Below are positions 1 to 6,467 of a stretch of DNA of 6,467 bases, piece by piece. Origin of the DNA: Acetobacteraceae bacterium (GTDB lineage Bacteria > Pseudomonadota > Alphaproteobacteria > Acetobacterales > Acetobacteraceae). Made by a program: the position numbers and the translations under genes. Each line of letters starts with the position of its first letter. Positions within the stretch are counted from its first letter, which is position 1. The stretch spans positions 1-6,467 of the forward strand of contig CANJXD010000343.1 in NCBI GenBank assembly GCA_947478535.1, written 5' to 3'. Under the pieces are notes generated by a model, which made no database searches, was not told the origin of the DNA, and saw nothing but the letters and a program-made list of their open reading frames with translations.

Positions 1-684
1 CGGATGCTTGCGCCCGCCCTGCGGCGGCACGCTGGCGACCGTTCCCTCGAGGATCTTGAGGAGCGCCTGCTGCACGCCCTCGCCACTGACGTCGCGGGTG
101 ATGCTGGGGTTCTCGCTCTTGCGGGCGATCTTGTCGACCTCGTCGATATAGACGATGCCGCGCTGCGCACGCTCCACGTTGTAGTCGGCGGATTGCAGCA
201 GCTTGAGGATGATGTTCTCCACATCCTCGCCGACATAGCCGGCTTCGGTCAGCGTCGTCGCATCCGCCATGGTGAAGGGGACGTCGAGGATGCGGGCGAG
301 CGTCTGCGCGAGCAGCGTCTTGCCCGACCCCGTCGGCCCCACCAGCATGATGTTCGACTTCGCGATCTCGATGTCGCCGGACTTCCCACCATGCGCGAGG
401 CGCTTGTAGTGGTTGTGCACGGCGACGCTGAGGACCTTTTTCGCGTGGTCCTGGCCGATGACATAGTCATCCAGCACCTTGCAGATCTCGCGCGGCGTCG
501 GCACGCCGTCACGCGACTTCACGAGGTGCGTCTTATGCTCCTCGCGGATGATATCCATGCACAGCTCGACGCATTCGTCGCAGATGAACACGGTGGGCCC
601 GGCAATAAGCTTCCGGACCTCGTGCTGCGACTTGCCGCAGAACGAGCAGTACAAGGTGTTCTTCGAGTCGCCGGACTTGCTCAT
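1..684 (-). CDS. clpX: ATP-dependent Clp protease ATP-binding subunit ClpX (N-terminal 228 residues; C-terminus beyond the left edge)
   Basis: ClpX is the AAA+ unfoldase that recognises tagged substrates, unfolds them with ATP and threads them into ClpP in the cytoplasm. The ATG at 684-682 opens a frame that runs without a stop to base 1. The N-terminal zinc-binding dimerisation domain shows C13-x2-C16 and C35-x2-C38. The AAA+ module follows, with Walker A GPTGSGKT at residues 116-123, the substrate-gripping pore loop GYVG at 149-152, Walker B ending in D181-E182, and the RKH pore loop at 225-227, right at the window edge. The sensor-2 region and the IGF loop that docks ClpP lie outside. GGAG at 690-693, 5 nt upstream, supports the start, and the N-terminus [17 protein letters not shown] is typical of alphaproteobacteria. 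clpP lies upstream on the same strand, 214 bp away, so cotranscription is likely but not certain. The identification is essentially certain. Confidence 0.98.
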   Translation of the reverse strand, partial: MSKSGDSKNTLYCSFCGKSQHEVRKLIAGPTVFICDECVELCMDIIREEHKTHLVKSRDGVPTPREICKVLDDYVIGQDHAKKVLSVAVHNHYKRLAHGGKSGDIEIAKSNIMLVGPTGSGKTLLAQTLARILDVPFTMADATTLTEAGYVGEDVENIILKLLQSADYNVERAQRGIVYIDEVDKIARKSENPSITRDVSGEGVQQALLKILEGTVASVPPQGGRKHP

Positions 685-740
685 GCGCGCTCCGAAAGCC
701 TAAAGCCCCGGTCGCCTCGCAGGCTGACGACGCGGGACAC

Positions 741-799
741 CCACCCCCCGGACGGGGGACGGTAGAGGGTGAATGTAGCCCCACCAGACGGCGGGGGAA
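741..799. repeat. Two imperfect GC-palindromic repeats upstream of clpX
   Basis: Two short C/G-rich blocks, about 741-760 and 778-799, look like diverged direct copies of one element. Each has a CCACC/CCCCACC start, a GACGG core and a GGGGG end. The first contains the tight inverted repeat CCCCCG-GA-CGGGGG (745-750 and 753-758). On the minus strand each could fold within the clpX leader. They resemble the short intergenic palindromes common in GC-rich genomes, though family membership could not be tested here. Confidence 0.35.
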
Positions 800-838
800 A
801 GCGGAACCCGAGCCCGATCCGGGGGCGCACCGGGCACC

Positions 839-861
839 GGCCGCTCCCTGAGGGAGCGACC
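839..861 (-). repeat. Near-perfect inverted repeat (hairpin) in the clpP-clpX gap
   Basis: CGCTCCCT and AGGGAGCG (842-849 and 851-858) form 8-bp arms around one base. Pairing extends to 11-bp arms over 839-861 with one mismatch. As RNA on the minus strand this folds into a stable GC-rich hairpin about 40 nt after the clpP stop and about 155 nt before the clpX start. No T-rich run follows it, so it is not a standard intrinsic terminator. It could be an RNA processing or 3'-end stabilising element that sets the clpP/clpX ratio, or a copy of a short interspersed palindrome. Function is inference. Confidence 0.6.
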
Positions 862-898
862 AGCACGGCAAGGCCGCCGCGGGGCTGGGGCGTCTGGG

Positions 899-1543
<645 letters not shown>

Positions 1544-1710
1544 GATGATCCCTTTCCTGCCCCGCCTCGCGGCCGGGCTGACGCCGATGGAGGAGGCACC
1601 CGCGGCCCCCGTATCCAACAGCGATTCTCTGCCATTGGTGTTAATGTGGGGAAACCGGACCGAAGCGGAAAGCCCCCCCTCGGTGAAACGTCCGTTCTCC
1701 CGGAAACAAA

Positions 1711-1734
1711 ACAGGGACAGCCGAGTGGAACAAG
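1711..1734 (-). promoter_or_regulatory. Possible clpP promoter, heat-shock (sigma-32) type, weak match
   Basis: Read on the minus strand, CTTGTT (1734-1729) is followed after 12 nt by CCCTGT and then TTTTG (from 1716). This loosely resembles the sigma-32 pattern of CTTGAA and CCCCAT boxes. It lies about 170 bp upstream of the clpP start and just past the tig terminator. clpP is heat-shock controlled in many proteobacteria, which makes a promoter here sensible. The match is partial and the position rather distant, so this is only a candidate. Confidence 0.2.
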
Positions 1735-1740
1735 CCCCTT

Positions 1741-1779
1741 GAAATAGAACAGGGCCGGCACCCTGGCAGGCGCCGGCCC
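1741..1779 (-). terminator. Probable intrinsic terminator of tig
   Basis: GGGCCGGC (1752-1759) and GCCGGCCC (1772-1779) form an 8-bp GC stem with a 12-nt loop. In the minus-strand transcript the stem is followed at once by TGTTCTATTTC (1751-1741), a T-rich tail. It lies about 180 nt beyond the tig stop and upstream of clpP, so it should end tig transcripts. On the plus strand no T-run follows, so it is one-directional. Confidence 0.65.
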
Positions 1780-1822
1780 CGTATTCGCCGGGGCTGTGCC
1801 GCCCCGTACCACCCGCAGCCCT

Positions 1823-1984
1823 CAGCCGGCGTCGCCGGAGTAGGCCATTCAGCCGGCTCCGCCGGAGTAGGCCATTCAGCCGGCTCCGCCGGATGAGACC
1901 ATTAAGCCGGCTCCGCCGGCCTGGGCAACTCAGCCGGCGTCGCCGGCGTGGGCCGTTCAGCCGGCTTCGCCGGCCTGGGCCGTG
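1823..1984 (-). repeat. Six tandem 27-bp hairpin repeats overlapping the 3' end of tig
   Basis: Units are 1823-1849, 1850-1876, 1877-1903, 1904-1930, 1931-1957 and 1958-1984. Each starts CAGCCGGC (AAGCCGGC in the fourth), then a 3-base variable loop (two bases vary, closing with a C) and GCCGG, then a less conserved 10-12 bp tail such as AGTAGGCCATT. The first two units differ at only two bases. On the minus strand every unit gives a GCCGGC-type stem with a 3-nt loop (GAC, GGA or GAA). The sixth unit encodes the last eight residues of trigger factor plus nearly all of its stop codon, and 27 bp equals nine codons. In that frame five of the six units end in TGA and one in TTA. This looks like tandem expansion of the 3' end of tig, or spread of a short palindromic repeat into it. 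Confidence 0.9.
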
Positions 1985-3303
1985 AGGTCGGCGGCGGAGA
2001 TCGGCATTTCCGTCACCTTCGCCAGTTCCAGCACGAAATCGACGACCTTCTCCTCGAAGATCGGCGCGCGGAGGTTCTCCACCGCCTGCGGATTCTTGCG
2101 GAAGAAGTCGAGCACCATCTTCTCCTGCCCCGGGTAGCGGCCGGCCTCGCGCTGCATCGCGCCGGCCAGTTCCTCATTCGTCACCTGGATGCCGTTGGTG
2201 CGGCCGATCTCGGACAGCAGCAGGCCGAGCCGGATGCGGCGTTCGGCGATGCCACGGTAGTCGGCCTTCAGCGTGTCCTCGTCCTTGCCGGCATCGTCGG
2301 CGTCGAGCTTGCCCGCCTTCAGGTCCTGCTCCACGCGCTGCCAGATCTGGGTGAACTCGCCCTCCACCATCGTCTCCGGCACCTGGAAGGTGGCCTTTTC
2401 GGCCAGCGCATCGAGCAGCGCGCGCTTCACCTTCACCCGGGCCAGGCCGTCATATTCGCGCTGGAGGTTCTCCCCCACCGTCGAACGCAGCTTGGCCAGA
2501 TCCTCGACGCCGAGGCGCTTGGCGAATTCATCGTCCATCACCGGCAGCGACTTGGACTTCAGCGCCTTCGCCGTGATGGCGAAGACCGCGTCCTTGCCCG
2601 CGAGGTCGGCGGAGCCGTACTCCGCGGGGAAGCTGACGGAGATGTCCTTCTTCTCGCCGGCGGACATGCCTTCGAGCTGTTCCGTGAAGCCGGGGATGAA
2701 GCCATCGCCCGCCACTTCGATCGGCATGTCGGCCGCGGTGCCGCCCTGGAAGGGTTCCGCGAGCGTCCCGTCTTCCTGCTTCAGCCGGCCTTCGAAGTCG
2801 CAGACCAGCACATCGCCCTTGGCGGCCGGGCGGGCTTCGGCCACATCCTCAAGCCCGGCCATGCGGCCGCGCATCGTCTCCAGGAACGCGTCGATCTCGG
2901 TGTCGCCCGGAACGGCCTTCTGGCGGTCGAGCGCGATGGAGGCGAAATCCGGCATCGGGATTTCCGGCAGCAGCTCCATCTCGATCTTGTATTCGAGGTC
3001 GGCGCCGTCGCTGAAATTCACCAGGTCGATCTTCGGCTGCATCGCCGGGCGCAGGCCACGGTCGGTGATCAGCTTCTCCGTCGTCTCCTGCACGGACTGT
3101 TCCAGCACTTCGCCGGACACCGCCGCGCCGTAGCGCTGCTTGATGACGGCCGCCGGCACCTTGCCGGGGCGGAAGCCGGGCATGCGCATCTCGGCGCCGA
3201 GTTCCTTGAGGCGCTTCTCGCGCCGCTCGGTGAGGCTGGCGGCCGGGACAACGACCTGGAACGCCCTTTTCAGCCCCTCTGCGGGAAGCTCGGTGACCTG
3301 CAT
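1957..3303 (-). CDS. tig: Trigger factor, ribosome-associated chaperone and peptidyl-prolyl isomerase
   Basis: Trigger factor sits at the ribosome exit tunnel, shields nascent chains and has proline isomerase activity. The product has 448 residues, close to the usual 430-450. The N-terminal ribosome-binding domain carries the signature GFRPGKVP at residues 43-50, the contact with ribosomal protein L23. An FKBP-like isomerase domain follows at about 160-246, from [10 protein letters not shown] through [13 protein letters not shown] to VFAITAKAL. The helical C-terminal chaperone arms run from about 247 to the end. The start ATG at 3303-3301 has AAGAAGG (3310-3316) 6 nt upstream. The last residues, TAQAGEAG, and the TGA stop are encoded by the first copy (in reading direction) of a 27-bp tandem repeat that continues past the stop. 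The low-complexity tail is therefore probably dispensable. It heads the tig-clpP-clpX cluster common in proteobacteria and diverges from the muramidase gene to its right. The identification is certain. Confidence 0.98.
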   Translation of the reverse strand: MQVTELPAEGLKRAFQVVVPAASLTERREKRLKELGAEMRMPGFRPGKVPAAVIKQRYGAAVSGEVLEQSVQETTEKLITDRGLRPAMQPKIDLVNFSDGADLEYKIEMELLPEIPMPDFASIALDRQKAVPGDTEIDAFLETMRGRMAGLEDVAEARPAAKGDVLVCDFEGRLKQEDGTLAEPFQGGTAADMPIEVAGDGFIPGFTEQLEGMSAGEKKDISVSFPAEYGSADLAGKDAVFAITAKALKSKSLPVMDDEFAKRLGVEDLAKLRSTVGENLQREYDGLARVKVKRALLDALAEKATFQVPETMVEGEFTQIWQRVEQDLKAGKLDADDAGKDEDTLKADYRGIAERRIRLGLLLSEIGRTNGIQVTNEELAGAMQREAGRYPGQEKMVLDFFRKNPQAVENLRAPIFEEKVVDFVLELAKVTEMPISAADLTAQAGEAG

Positions 3304-3510
3304 TTCGGACCTTCTTTATCCTGAGGTGCGGCCTGACCCCATCAGAGGACCCGGCACGCGGCACGCTGTAAGCCCGCCCGGTTAGCGCCAGTGGCGATTT
3401 CGGGCAATGGGGAGGCGCGGCGAAACCGGCAGGACTGTTCGCCGTTGCGTCGCCGGAAGCACAACCTTAACGTGTCAAGCCGATCACTCACCCAACCCAG
3501 GGGAATGTGC
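3304..3510. promoter_or_regulatory. Divergent tig / muramidase intergenic region with weak promoter candidates
   Basis: These 207 bp must hold the start signals for both genes. For the plus-strand gene, TTGCGT (3445-3450) and TAACGT (3468-3473) are spaced by 17 bp, about 38 bp before the coding start, a weak sigma-70-like pair. For tig, a perfect TTGACA lies on the minus strand (3478-3473), but nothing resembling a -10 box stands at the proper distance. The tig ribosome-binding site is AAGAAGG (3310-3316). The muramidase ribosome-binding site is AGGGGA (3499-3504). None of the promoters is secure. Confidence 0.3.
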
Positions 3511-4167
3511 ATGCCCGTCCCGACTCCGCGCGAGGCTTTCGCCCTGCTGATCCGGACCTGGGAGGGTGAGTGGACCGCCCACCCCAATGACAGCGGCAAC
3601 TACGTGACGCTGGAGGACGGCAGCCGCAGGCTGGTCGGCACCATGCGCGGCGTTACCGCCAATGCCTTCGCCAGTTGGAAGAAAATCCCACCCGGCACCG
3701 TCACGCCCGCCATGATGCAGGCGGAGGTCACACTCGACCTGGCCTCGGCGCTGTTCGAGCGGGACTATTTCCGCGGCACGAAGCTGGACCGGCTGGTGTG
3801 GTCCCCCTTCACGGAAATCGCCGCGGATATCGCCTGGGGGTCCGGCCCTGTCCGCGCCGTGAAGCTGGTGCAGGAGGTGGTGGGAGCCGTGGTGGATGGG
3901 GGAATCGGGCCGCAGACGGTGGAGGCGGTGGATTTCTACCTCGAAGCCACCCCGATCGCGGAGGCCTGCGACGCGCTCGCGGACCGGCGCGCAGCCTTCT
4001 ACCGTGCCATCAGCGAGCCCGGGACGAAGAACGCGGTGTTCCGCCAGGGCTGGCTGAACCGCGCCAATTGGGGCCGCCCGTCCAATGCCGCCTGGTGGAA
4101 ACGGTGGGAGGGCTGGGCGATGCCGCACCCCGCCGGCAACATGAAGCCCACGGGGATCATGCGCTGA
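3511..4167 (+). CDS. GH108-family N-acetylmuramidase (lysozyme) with C-terminal peptidoglycan-binding domain
   Basis: The product, 218 residues, probably cleaves the glycan strands of peptidoglycan. The N-terminal half fits the glycoside hydrolase 108 fold of phage endolysins. It has the motif WEGEW with presumed catalytic Glu18, then HPNDSGN and GTMRGVTANAF (43-53), matching the family's EGG...DxGG...GIT pattern with an insertion of about a dozen residues. Residues about 108-145 (AWGSGPVRAVKLVQEVVG, then VDGGIGPQTVEAV) match the PG_binding_3 domain. The end, FYRAISEPGTKNAVFRQGWLNR, is also typical. I chose the ATG at 3511 because AGGGGA (3499-3504) ends 6 nt before it and homology begins there. 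The ATG at 3505 and the longer frame from 3391 are less likely. There is no signal peptide or membrane segment, so the enzyme would need a holin or another export route, as phage lysins do. It stands alone, divergent from tig and 13 bp from a convergent tRNA. A domesticated phage lysin is plausible, but a secretion-activator-type lysozyme is also possible. Confidence 0.85.
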   Translation: MPVPTPREAFALLIRTWEGEWTAHPNDSGNYVTLEDGSRRLVGTMRGVTANAFASWKKIPPGTVTPAMMQAEVTLDLASALFERDYFRGTKLDRLVWSPFTEIAADIAWGSGPVRAVKLVQEVVGAVVDGGIGPQTVEAVDFYLEATPIAEACDALADRRAAFYRAISEPGTKNAVFRQGWLNRANWGRPSNAAWWKRWEGWAMPHPAGNMKPTGIMR

Positions 4168-4180
4168 GGAAGACAGGGTA

Positions 4181-4261
4181 TGCGGGCGAAGGGACTTGAA
4201 CCCCCACGGCTTGCGCCACTGGAACCTAAATCCAGCGTGTCTACCATTTCACCACGCCCGC
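4181..4261 (-). tRNA. tRNA-Leu (anticodon UAG)
   Basis: The minus strand folds as a full class II tRNA of 81 nt. The acceptor stem is GCGGGCG/CGCCCGC with discriminator A at 4181. The D arm is GTG...CAC with a GG in the loop. The anticodon stem CTGGA/TCCAG carries the loop TTTAGGT, anticodon TAG, reading CUA and other CUN codons. The long variable arm GGC-GCAA-GCC is typical of leucine tRNAs. The T arm has loop TTCAAGT with two G-U pairs in the stem. CCA is not encoded, since the next bases are TAC, so it is added after transcription, as is common in alphaproteobacteria. The 3' end faces the muramidase gene. Confidence 0.97.
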
Positions 4262-4311
4262 ATTGGCGGCAAGCGTAGCGGAAAGCGGCGTCGACGCCAA
4301 AGGGGGCCGCG

Positions 4312-5313
4312 CTACGCCGATGGCCGCCGCAACATCACCATGTTGCTCAGCCAGACCAGGGAGTTGGAGGCAACGAGGTGCGTATCCTCCCGCACCTCCA
4401 GCACCTCCAGCCCCGCCTCCCGCGCCAGGGCGAAGATGGCGCGCTGGGGCAGGATGTGCATTTCCATATCCGGCGCCTTGTCGCTGGCGAGGTATTCCGC
4501 CGCCGCGAATCGATACCCGACCCGATGCACCGGCACCTGGAAGATGGCGACACCCCCCGGGCGCAGCCCCGCGAAGGCGACCCGCAGCAGATAGGCGATG
4601 ACCGGCGGCGGATTATGTTGCAGGACGATGCGGCTATACCAGCAATCCCATCCGCCGGCCCATTCCGCCGGCGGCATCGGCGCCGCCGTGGTGCTGAGAT
4701 GCAGCGCCAGGTTCGCCACCCCTCGCGCCTGCGCCTGTTCCCAGGCGAGCGTCAGATGAGGGGCGGAGATGTCGCAGCCGACCACGCGCGGGAACAGCCC
4801 TGCCAGCGCCAGCGTCGCCCGCCCCACCCCACAGCCGAATTCGAGGCAAACCGGCAGGGTGCCCGGCGCGATCCCCTGGCGTTCCAGCAGCGAGGCGACG
4901 AGGTCGCGGTCATTGCGCCCGGTGGCGTAGAAGGCCTCGATGCTCTCGGCGATGCTGCCGGGCCGAAAGCGGTCCTGCGTCAGCACCGACCAGTGCGGTG
5001 CCTCCTGCCCGATCCGCGCCCAATACTGGCCGGTGCGCGCCAACATGGCAGCGAGTTGCGCGGGCGGCGCTTCCCATTCCACGGTGACGCCGGCAGGTGC
5101 CAGCGGCATGCGGGGTGCCGTATCGGGGATGCCGCGGCTGCGGAATTCGTCGGATTGCAGGAAACGCTGGCGCAGGTCCTGGAAGTTGGTCACCTGGGCC
5201 AGATGGCGTTCCAGCACAGCGTCGTTCTCCGGCTCCCGCCCCAGGATCAGGCGGTAGCAGGCGCGGACATCGTCCAGCGTCGGCCTGGGGGCTGCCTTTG
5301 CCGCCTCGCTCAT
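4312..5313 (-). CDS. Class I SAM-dependent methyltransferase with DUF4214-like N-terminal region
   Basis: The product, 333 residues, transfers a methyl group from S-adenosylmethionine to an unknown acceptor. Residues about 13-60 (VRACYRLILGREPEN...FLQSDEFRSRG) resemble the short DUF4214-like helical module often attached to surface-polysaccharide methyl- and glycosyltransferases. The Rossmann methyltransferase core has motif I LEFGCGVGRATLAL (157-170), the acidic ribose-binding Asp181 in VVGCDIS, a motif with YSRIVLQHNPP (226-236) and LRPGGVAIFQVPVHR (250-264). The C-terminal part, with MHILPQRAIFALAREAGLEV, matches the methyltransferase type 11/12 pattern. The start ATG at 5313-5311 overlaps the TGA of the upstream gene (ATGA), and I see no clear ribosome-binding site. 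Translation is therefore probably coupled to that gene. The tRNA lies 50 bp downstream on the same strand. The family call is firm; the substrate is unknown, with a sugar or glycan a guess from the N-terminal module. Confidence 0.85.
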   Translation of the reverse strand: MSEAAKAAPRPTLDDVRACYRLILGREPENDAVLERHLAQVTNFQDLRQRFLQSDEFRSRGIPDTAPRMPLAPAGVTVEWEAPPAQLAAMLARTGQYWARIGQEAPHWSVLTQDRFRPGSIAESIEAFYATGRNDRDLVASLLERQGIAPGTLPVCLEFGCGVGRATLALAGLFPRVVGCDISAPHLTLAWEQAQARGVANLALHLSTTAAPMPPAEWAGGWDCWYSRIVLQHNPPPVIAYLLRVAFAGLRPGGVAIFQVPVHRVGYRFAAAEYLASDKAPDMEMHILPQRAIFALAREAGLEVLEVREDTHLVASNSLVWLSNMVMLRRPSA

Positions 5314-6467
5314 CGCGACAGCAGCGCCGCCGCGCAGGCATCGAGGATGGCCGAAGCGTCCAGCCCGTATTCGCGGTAGAGGTCCGGGATATCCCCGGCC
5401 TGGCCGAAATGATCCACGCCAAGCGGCACGATCCGCTGCCCGCGCACACCGCCGAGCCAGGCATGCGCCGCGGGGTGCCCATCGAGGATCGTCACCAGCG
5501 CCGCATCGCGCGCGAGCGGCGCCAGCAGTCCGTCCACCACGCTGCCGCCCCTGCCCTTCGCCGCGATCCAGCCGGCATGCAGCCGGTCCGGGGAAGTGAT
5601 GGCGAGCAGGCCGGCTTCCGGCACATCCTCCCGCACCGCCTCGAAGGCTTCCATCGCCTCGGGTGCCACCGGGCCCTGATAGGCGATGGCGAGGCTCGCT
5701 CCCGGCGCCGGCGGCACCACCCAGTAGCCGCCCGCGATCACCCCCGCCGCGTCCAGCGGGCGCGTCGGCTGCATCAGCGCCCGGGTCGAAAGCCGTAGCC
5801 AGACGGCGCTTCCATCGGGCTTCTGCATGTGGTCGAAGGCGAAGCGCATCAGCACCGCGAGTTCATCGGCATGGGCGGGCTCGAAGGAGGCCAGCCGGTC
5901 CTGCGCCATGCCGAGCAGCGGGGTGTTGACGGATTGGTGCTGGCCACCCTCGGGCGCCAAGGTCAGCCCGGATGGCGTCGAGACCAGCAGGAAGCGCGCA
6001 TCCTGGTAGCAACCATAGATCAGCGCATCCAGGCCGCGATTGACGAAGGGGTCATACACCGTCCCGACCGGCAGCAGCCGCGCCCCGTTCAGGTCATGCG
6101 AAAGCCCCAGCGCGCCCAGCAGCAGAAACAAATTCTGCTCGGCGATGCCGAGTTCGATGTGCTGCCCCTCCGGCCCCATCCCCCATCGCTGGGCGGAGGC
6201 CAGCTTGGCATCCCGGAAAACGTCGTTCTTCAGGTGCCGGTCGAAAATGCCGCGTCGGTTCACCCAGGGGCCGAGATTGGTGGACACCGTCACATCCGGG
6301 CTGGTGGTGACGATCCGTTCCGCCATCGCGGCGAATTCGCCCTGCCCCCGCCCGATCTCCGCCAGGATTTCCCCGAAGGCCCCCTGGGTGGACATCATCC
6401 GCCCAGGTGGCACCCGGGCCGCTGGCAGCGCCGCCGGGATCGGCACCGAGGGCGCGGAAAGGCGCCG
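5310..6467 (-). CDS. Thiamine-diphosphate enzyme, transketolase / pyruvate dehydrogenase E1 (AceE/MdeB-like), C-terminal 385 residues; start beyond the right edge
   Basis: The frame is open to the last base, so the N-terminal cofactor-binding domain lies outside the window. A GTG at 6446 could be mistaken for the start, but sequence upstream continues in frame (RRLSAPSVPIP) and the visible part begins in a linker. It contains the pyrimidine-binding transketolase domain. IVTTSPDVTVSTNLGPWVNR is typical of MdeB-like and homodimeric pyruvate dehydrogenase E1 proteins. HIELGIAEQNLF carries the presumed catalytic glutamate (codon 6140-6138), which activates the thiazolium ring. EGGQHQSVNTP and LSTRAL follow. 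The C-terminal transketolase domain ends with VDHFGQAGDIPDLYREYGLD. Such enzymes decarboxylate 2-oxo acids (pyruvate or 2-oxobutyrate) or move two-carbon units; which applies here cannot be decided. The gene overlaps the downstream methyltransferase by 4 bp, so the two are made together. No E2/E3 lipoyl partner is visible. It could also be a transketolase-like enzyme of carbohydrate biosynthesis. Confidence 0.88.
   Translation of the reverse strand, partial: RRLSAPSVPIPAALPAARVPPGRMMSTQGAFGEILAEIGRGQGEFAAMAERIVTTSPDVTVSTNLGPWVNRRGIFDRHLKNDVFRDAKLASAQRWGMGPEGQHIELGIAEQNLFLLLGALGLSHDLNGARLLPVGTVYDPFVNRGLDALIYGCYQDARFLLVSTPSGLTLAPEGGQHQSVNTPLLGMAQDRLASFEPAHADELAVLMRFAFDHMQKPDGSAVWLRLSTRALMQPTRPLDAAGVIAGGYWVVPPAPGASLAIAYQGPVAPEAMEAFEAVREDVPEAGLLAITSPDRLHAGWIAAKGRGGSVVDGLLAPLARDAALVTILDGHPAAHAWLGGVRGQRIVPLGVDHFGQAGDIPDLYREYGLDASAILDACAAALLSR

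Larger units (their letters stand above)
1544..1956 (-). other. 413-bp intergenic region between tig and clpP
   Basis: No protein-coding gene is supported here. The clpP-proximal part (1544-1740) holds the clpP leader and ribosome-binding site and is the likely place for a clpP promoter. The middle (about 1741-1800) holds a strong GC hairpin followed on the minus strand by a T-rich stretch, plus a smaller GGGGC/GCCCC stem near 1790-1805. The tig-proximal part (1823-1956) is filled by five copies of a 27-bp hairpin repeat that continues into the tig coding end. Open frames across this region on both strands are shadows of GC-rich DNA. Confidence 0.8.

Noticed and set aside
4..765. 253-codon open frame on the plus strand opposite clpX
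   Set aside because: Mirror frame of clpX; the minus strand encodes an unmistakable zinc finger and AAA+ domain.
1544..1618. 25-residue N-terminal extension of ClpP from an upstream in-frame start
   Set aside because: The extension is low-complexity and unlike ClpP, while the ATG at 1543 has a good ribosome-binding site and the expected N-terminus.
1823..1984. CRISPR array
   Set aside because: Units are directly adjacent with no unique spacers and a 27-bp total period; this is a tandem hairpin repeat.
1948..3324. 458-codon open frame on the plus strand opposite tig
   Set aside because: It lies antisense to a certain trigger factor gene. Its product is rich in His, Arg, Leu and Ala without recognisable domains, as expected for the mirror frame of a GC-rich gene.
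3391..3510. N-terminal extension of the muramidase by 40 residues from an ATG at 3391
   Set aside because: The added segment is Arg-rich, has no signal-peptide character and no family match, and AGGGGA at 3499-3504 fits the start at 3511.
4287..4298. Perfect 12-bp palindrome GGCGTCGACGCC between the methyltransferase and the tRNA, as a terminator or operator
   Set aside because: The stem is only 4 bp if it folds with a TCGA loop, and no clear T-tract follows on the minus strand. A chance palindrome in GC-rich DNA is equally likely.
4378..5379. 333-codon open frame on the plus strand opposite the methyltransferase
   Set aside because: Antisense to a gene with clear methyltransferase motifs; the product shows only Arg/Gly/Pro-rich low complexity.
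6444..6446. GTG as the true start of the E1-like gene
   Set aside because: The frame stays open to the window end, the family has a large N-terminal cofactor domain before this point, and PSVPIPAALP reads as an internal linker.

Overview
This is a GC-rich chromosomal window. Its ClpX, ClpP and trigger factor sequences read as alphaproteobacterial, most likely Rhodospirillales/Acetobacteraceae (Roseomonas-like). That placement rests on protein flavour and codon use and was not searched. Almost everything visible is recognisable housekeeping or accessory metabolism. I see no insertion sequence, CRISPR array, toxin-antitoxin pair or defence operon.

Left part (1-3303, all minus strand): the classic protein quality-control cluster, in transcription order tig (trigger factor, complete), clpP (complete) and clpX (N-terminal 228 residues, cut by the left window edge). 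Trigger factor folds nascent chains at the ribosome exit tunnel. ClpX unfolds tagged proteins and feeds them into the ClpP peptidase chamber. A probable intrinsic terminator (about 1741-1779) separates tig from clpP, so clpP probably has its own promoter. The 413-bp tig-clpP gap also holds the oddest feature in the window: six tandem 27-bp units (1823-1984), each with a GCCGGC-NNN-GCCGGC hairpin. The tig-proximal unit is the last nine codons of tig itself, including its TGA stop.

Middle (3304-4261): a 207-bp divergent intergenic region, then a plus-strand gene for a GH108-type N-acetylmuramidase with a C-terminal peptidoglycan-binding domain and no signal peptide. It ends 13 bp before the 3' end of a convergent tRNA-Leu (anticodon UAG). 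This layout resembles a domesticated phage lysin next to a possible integration site, which is inference only.

Right part (4312-6467, minus strand): two translationally coupled genes (ATGA overlap). Upstream is the C-terminal 385 residues of a thiamine-diphosphate enzyme of the transketolase / pyruvate dehydrogenase E1 (AceE/MdeB-like) type, cut by the right window edge. Downstream is a SAM-dependent methyltransferase with a short DUF4214-like N-terminal region. Their joint substrate cannot be told from this window.
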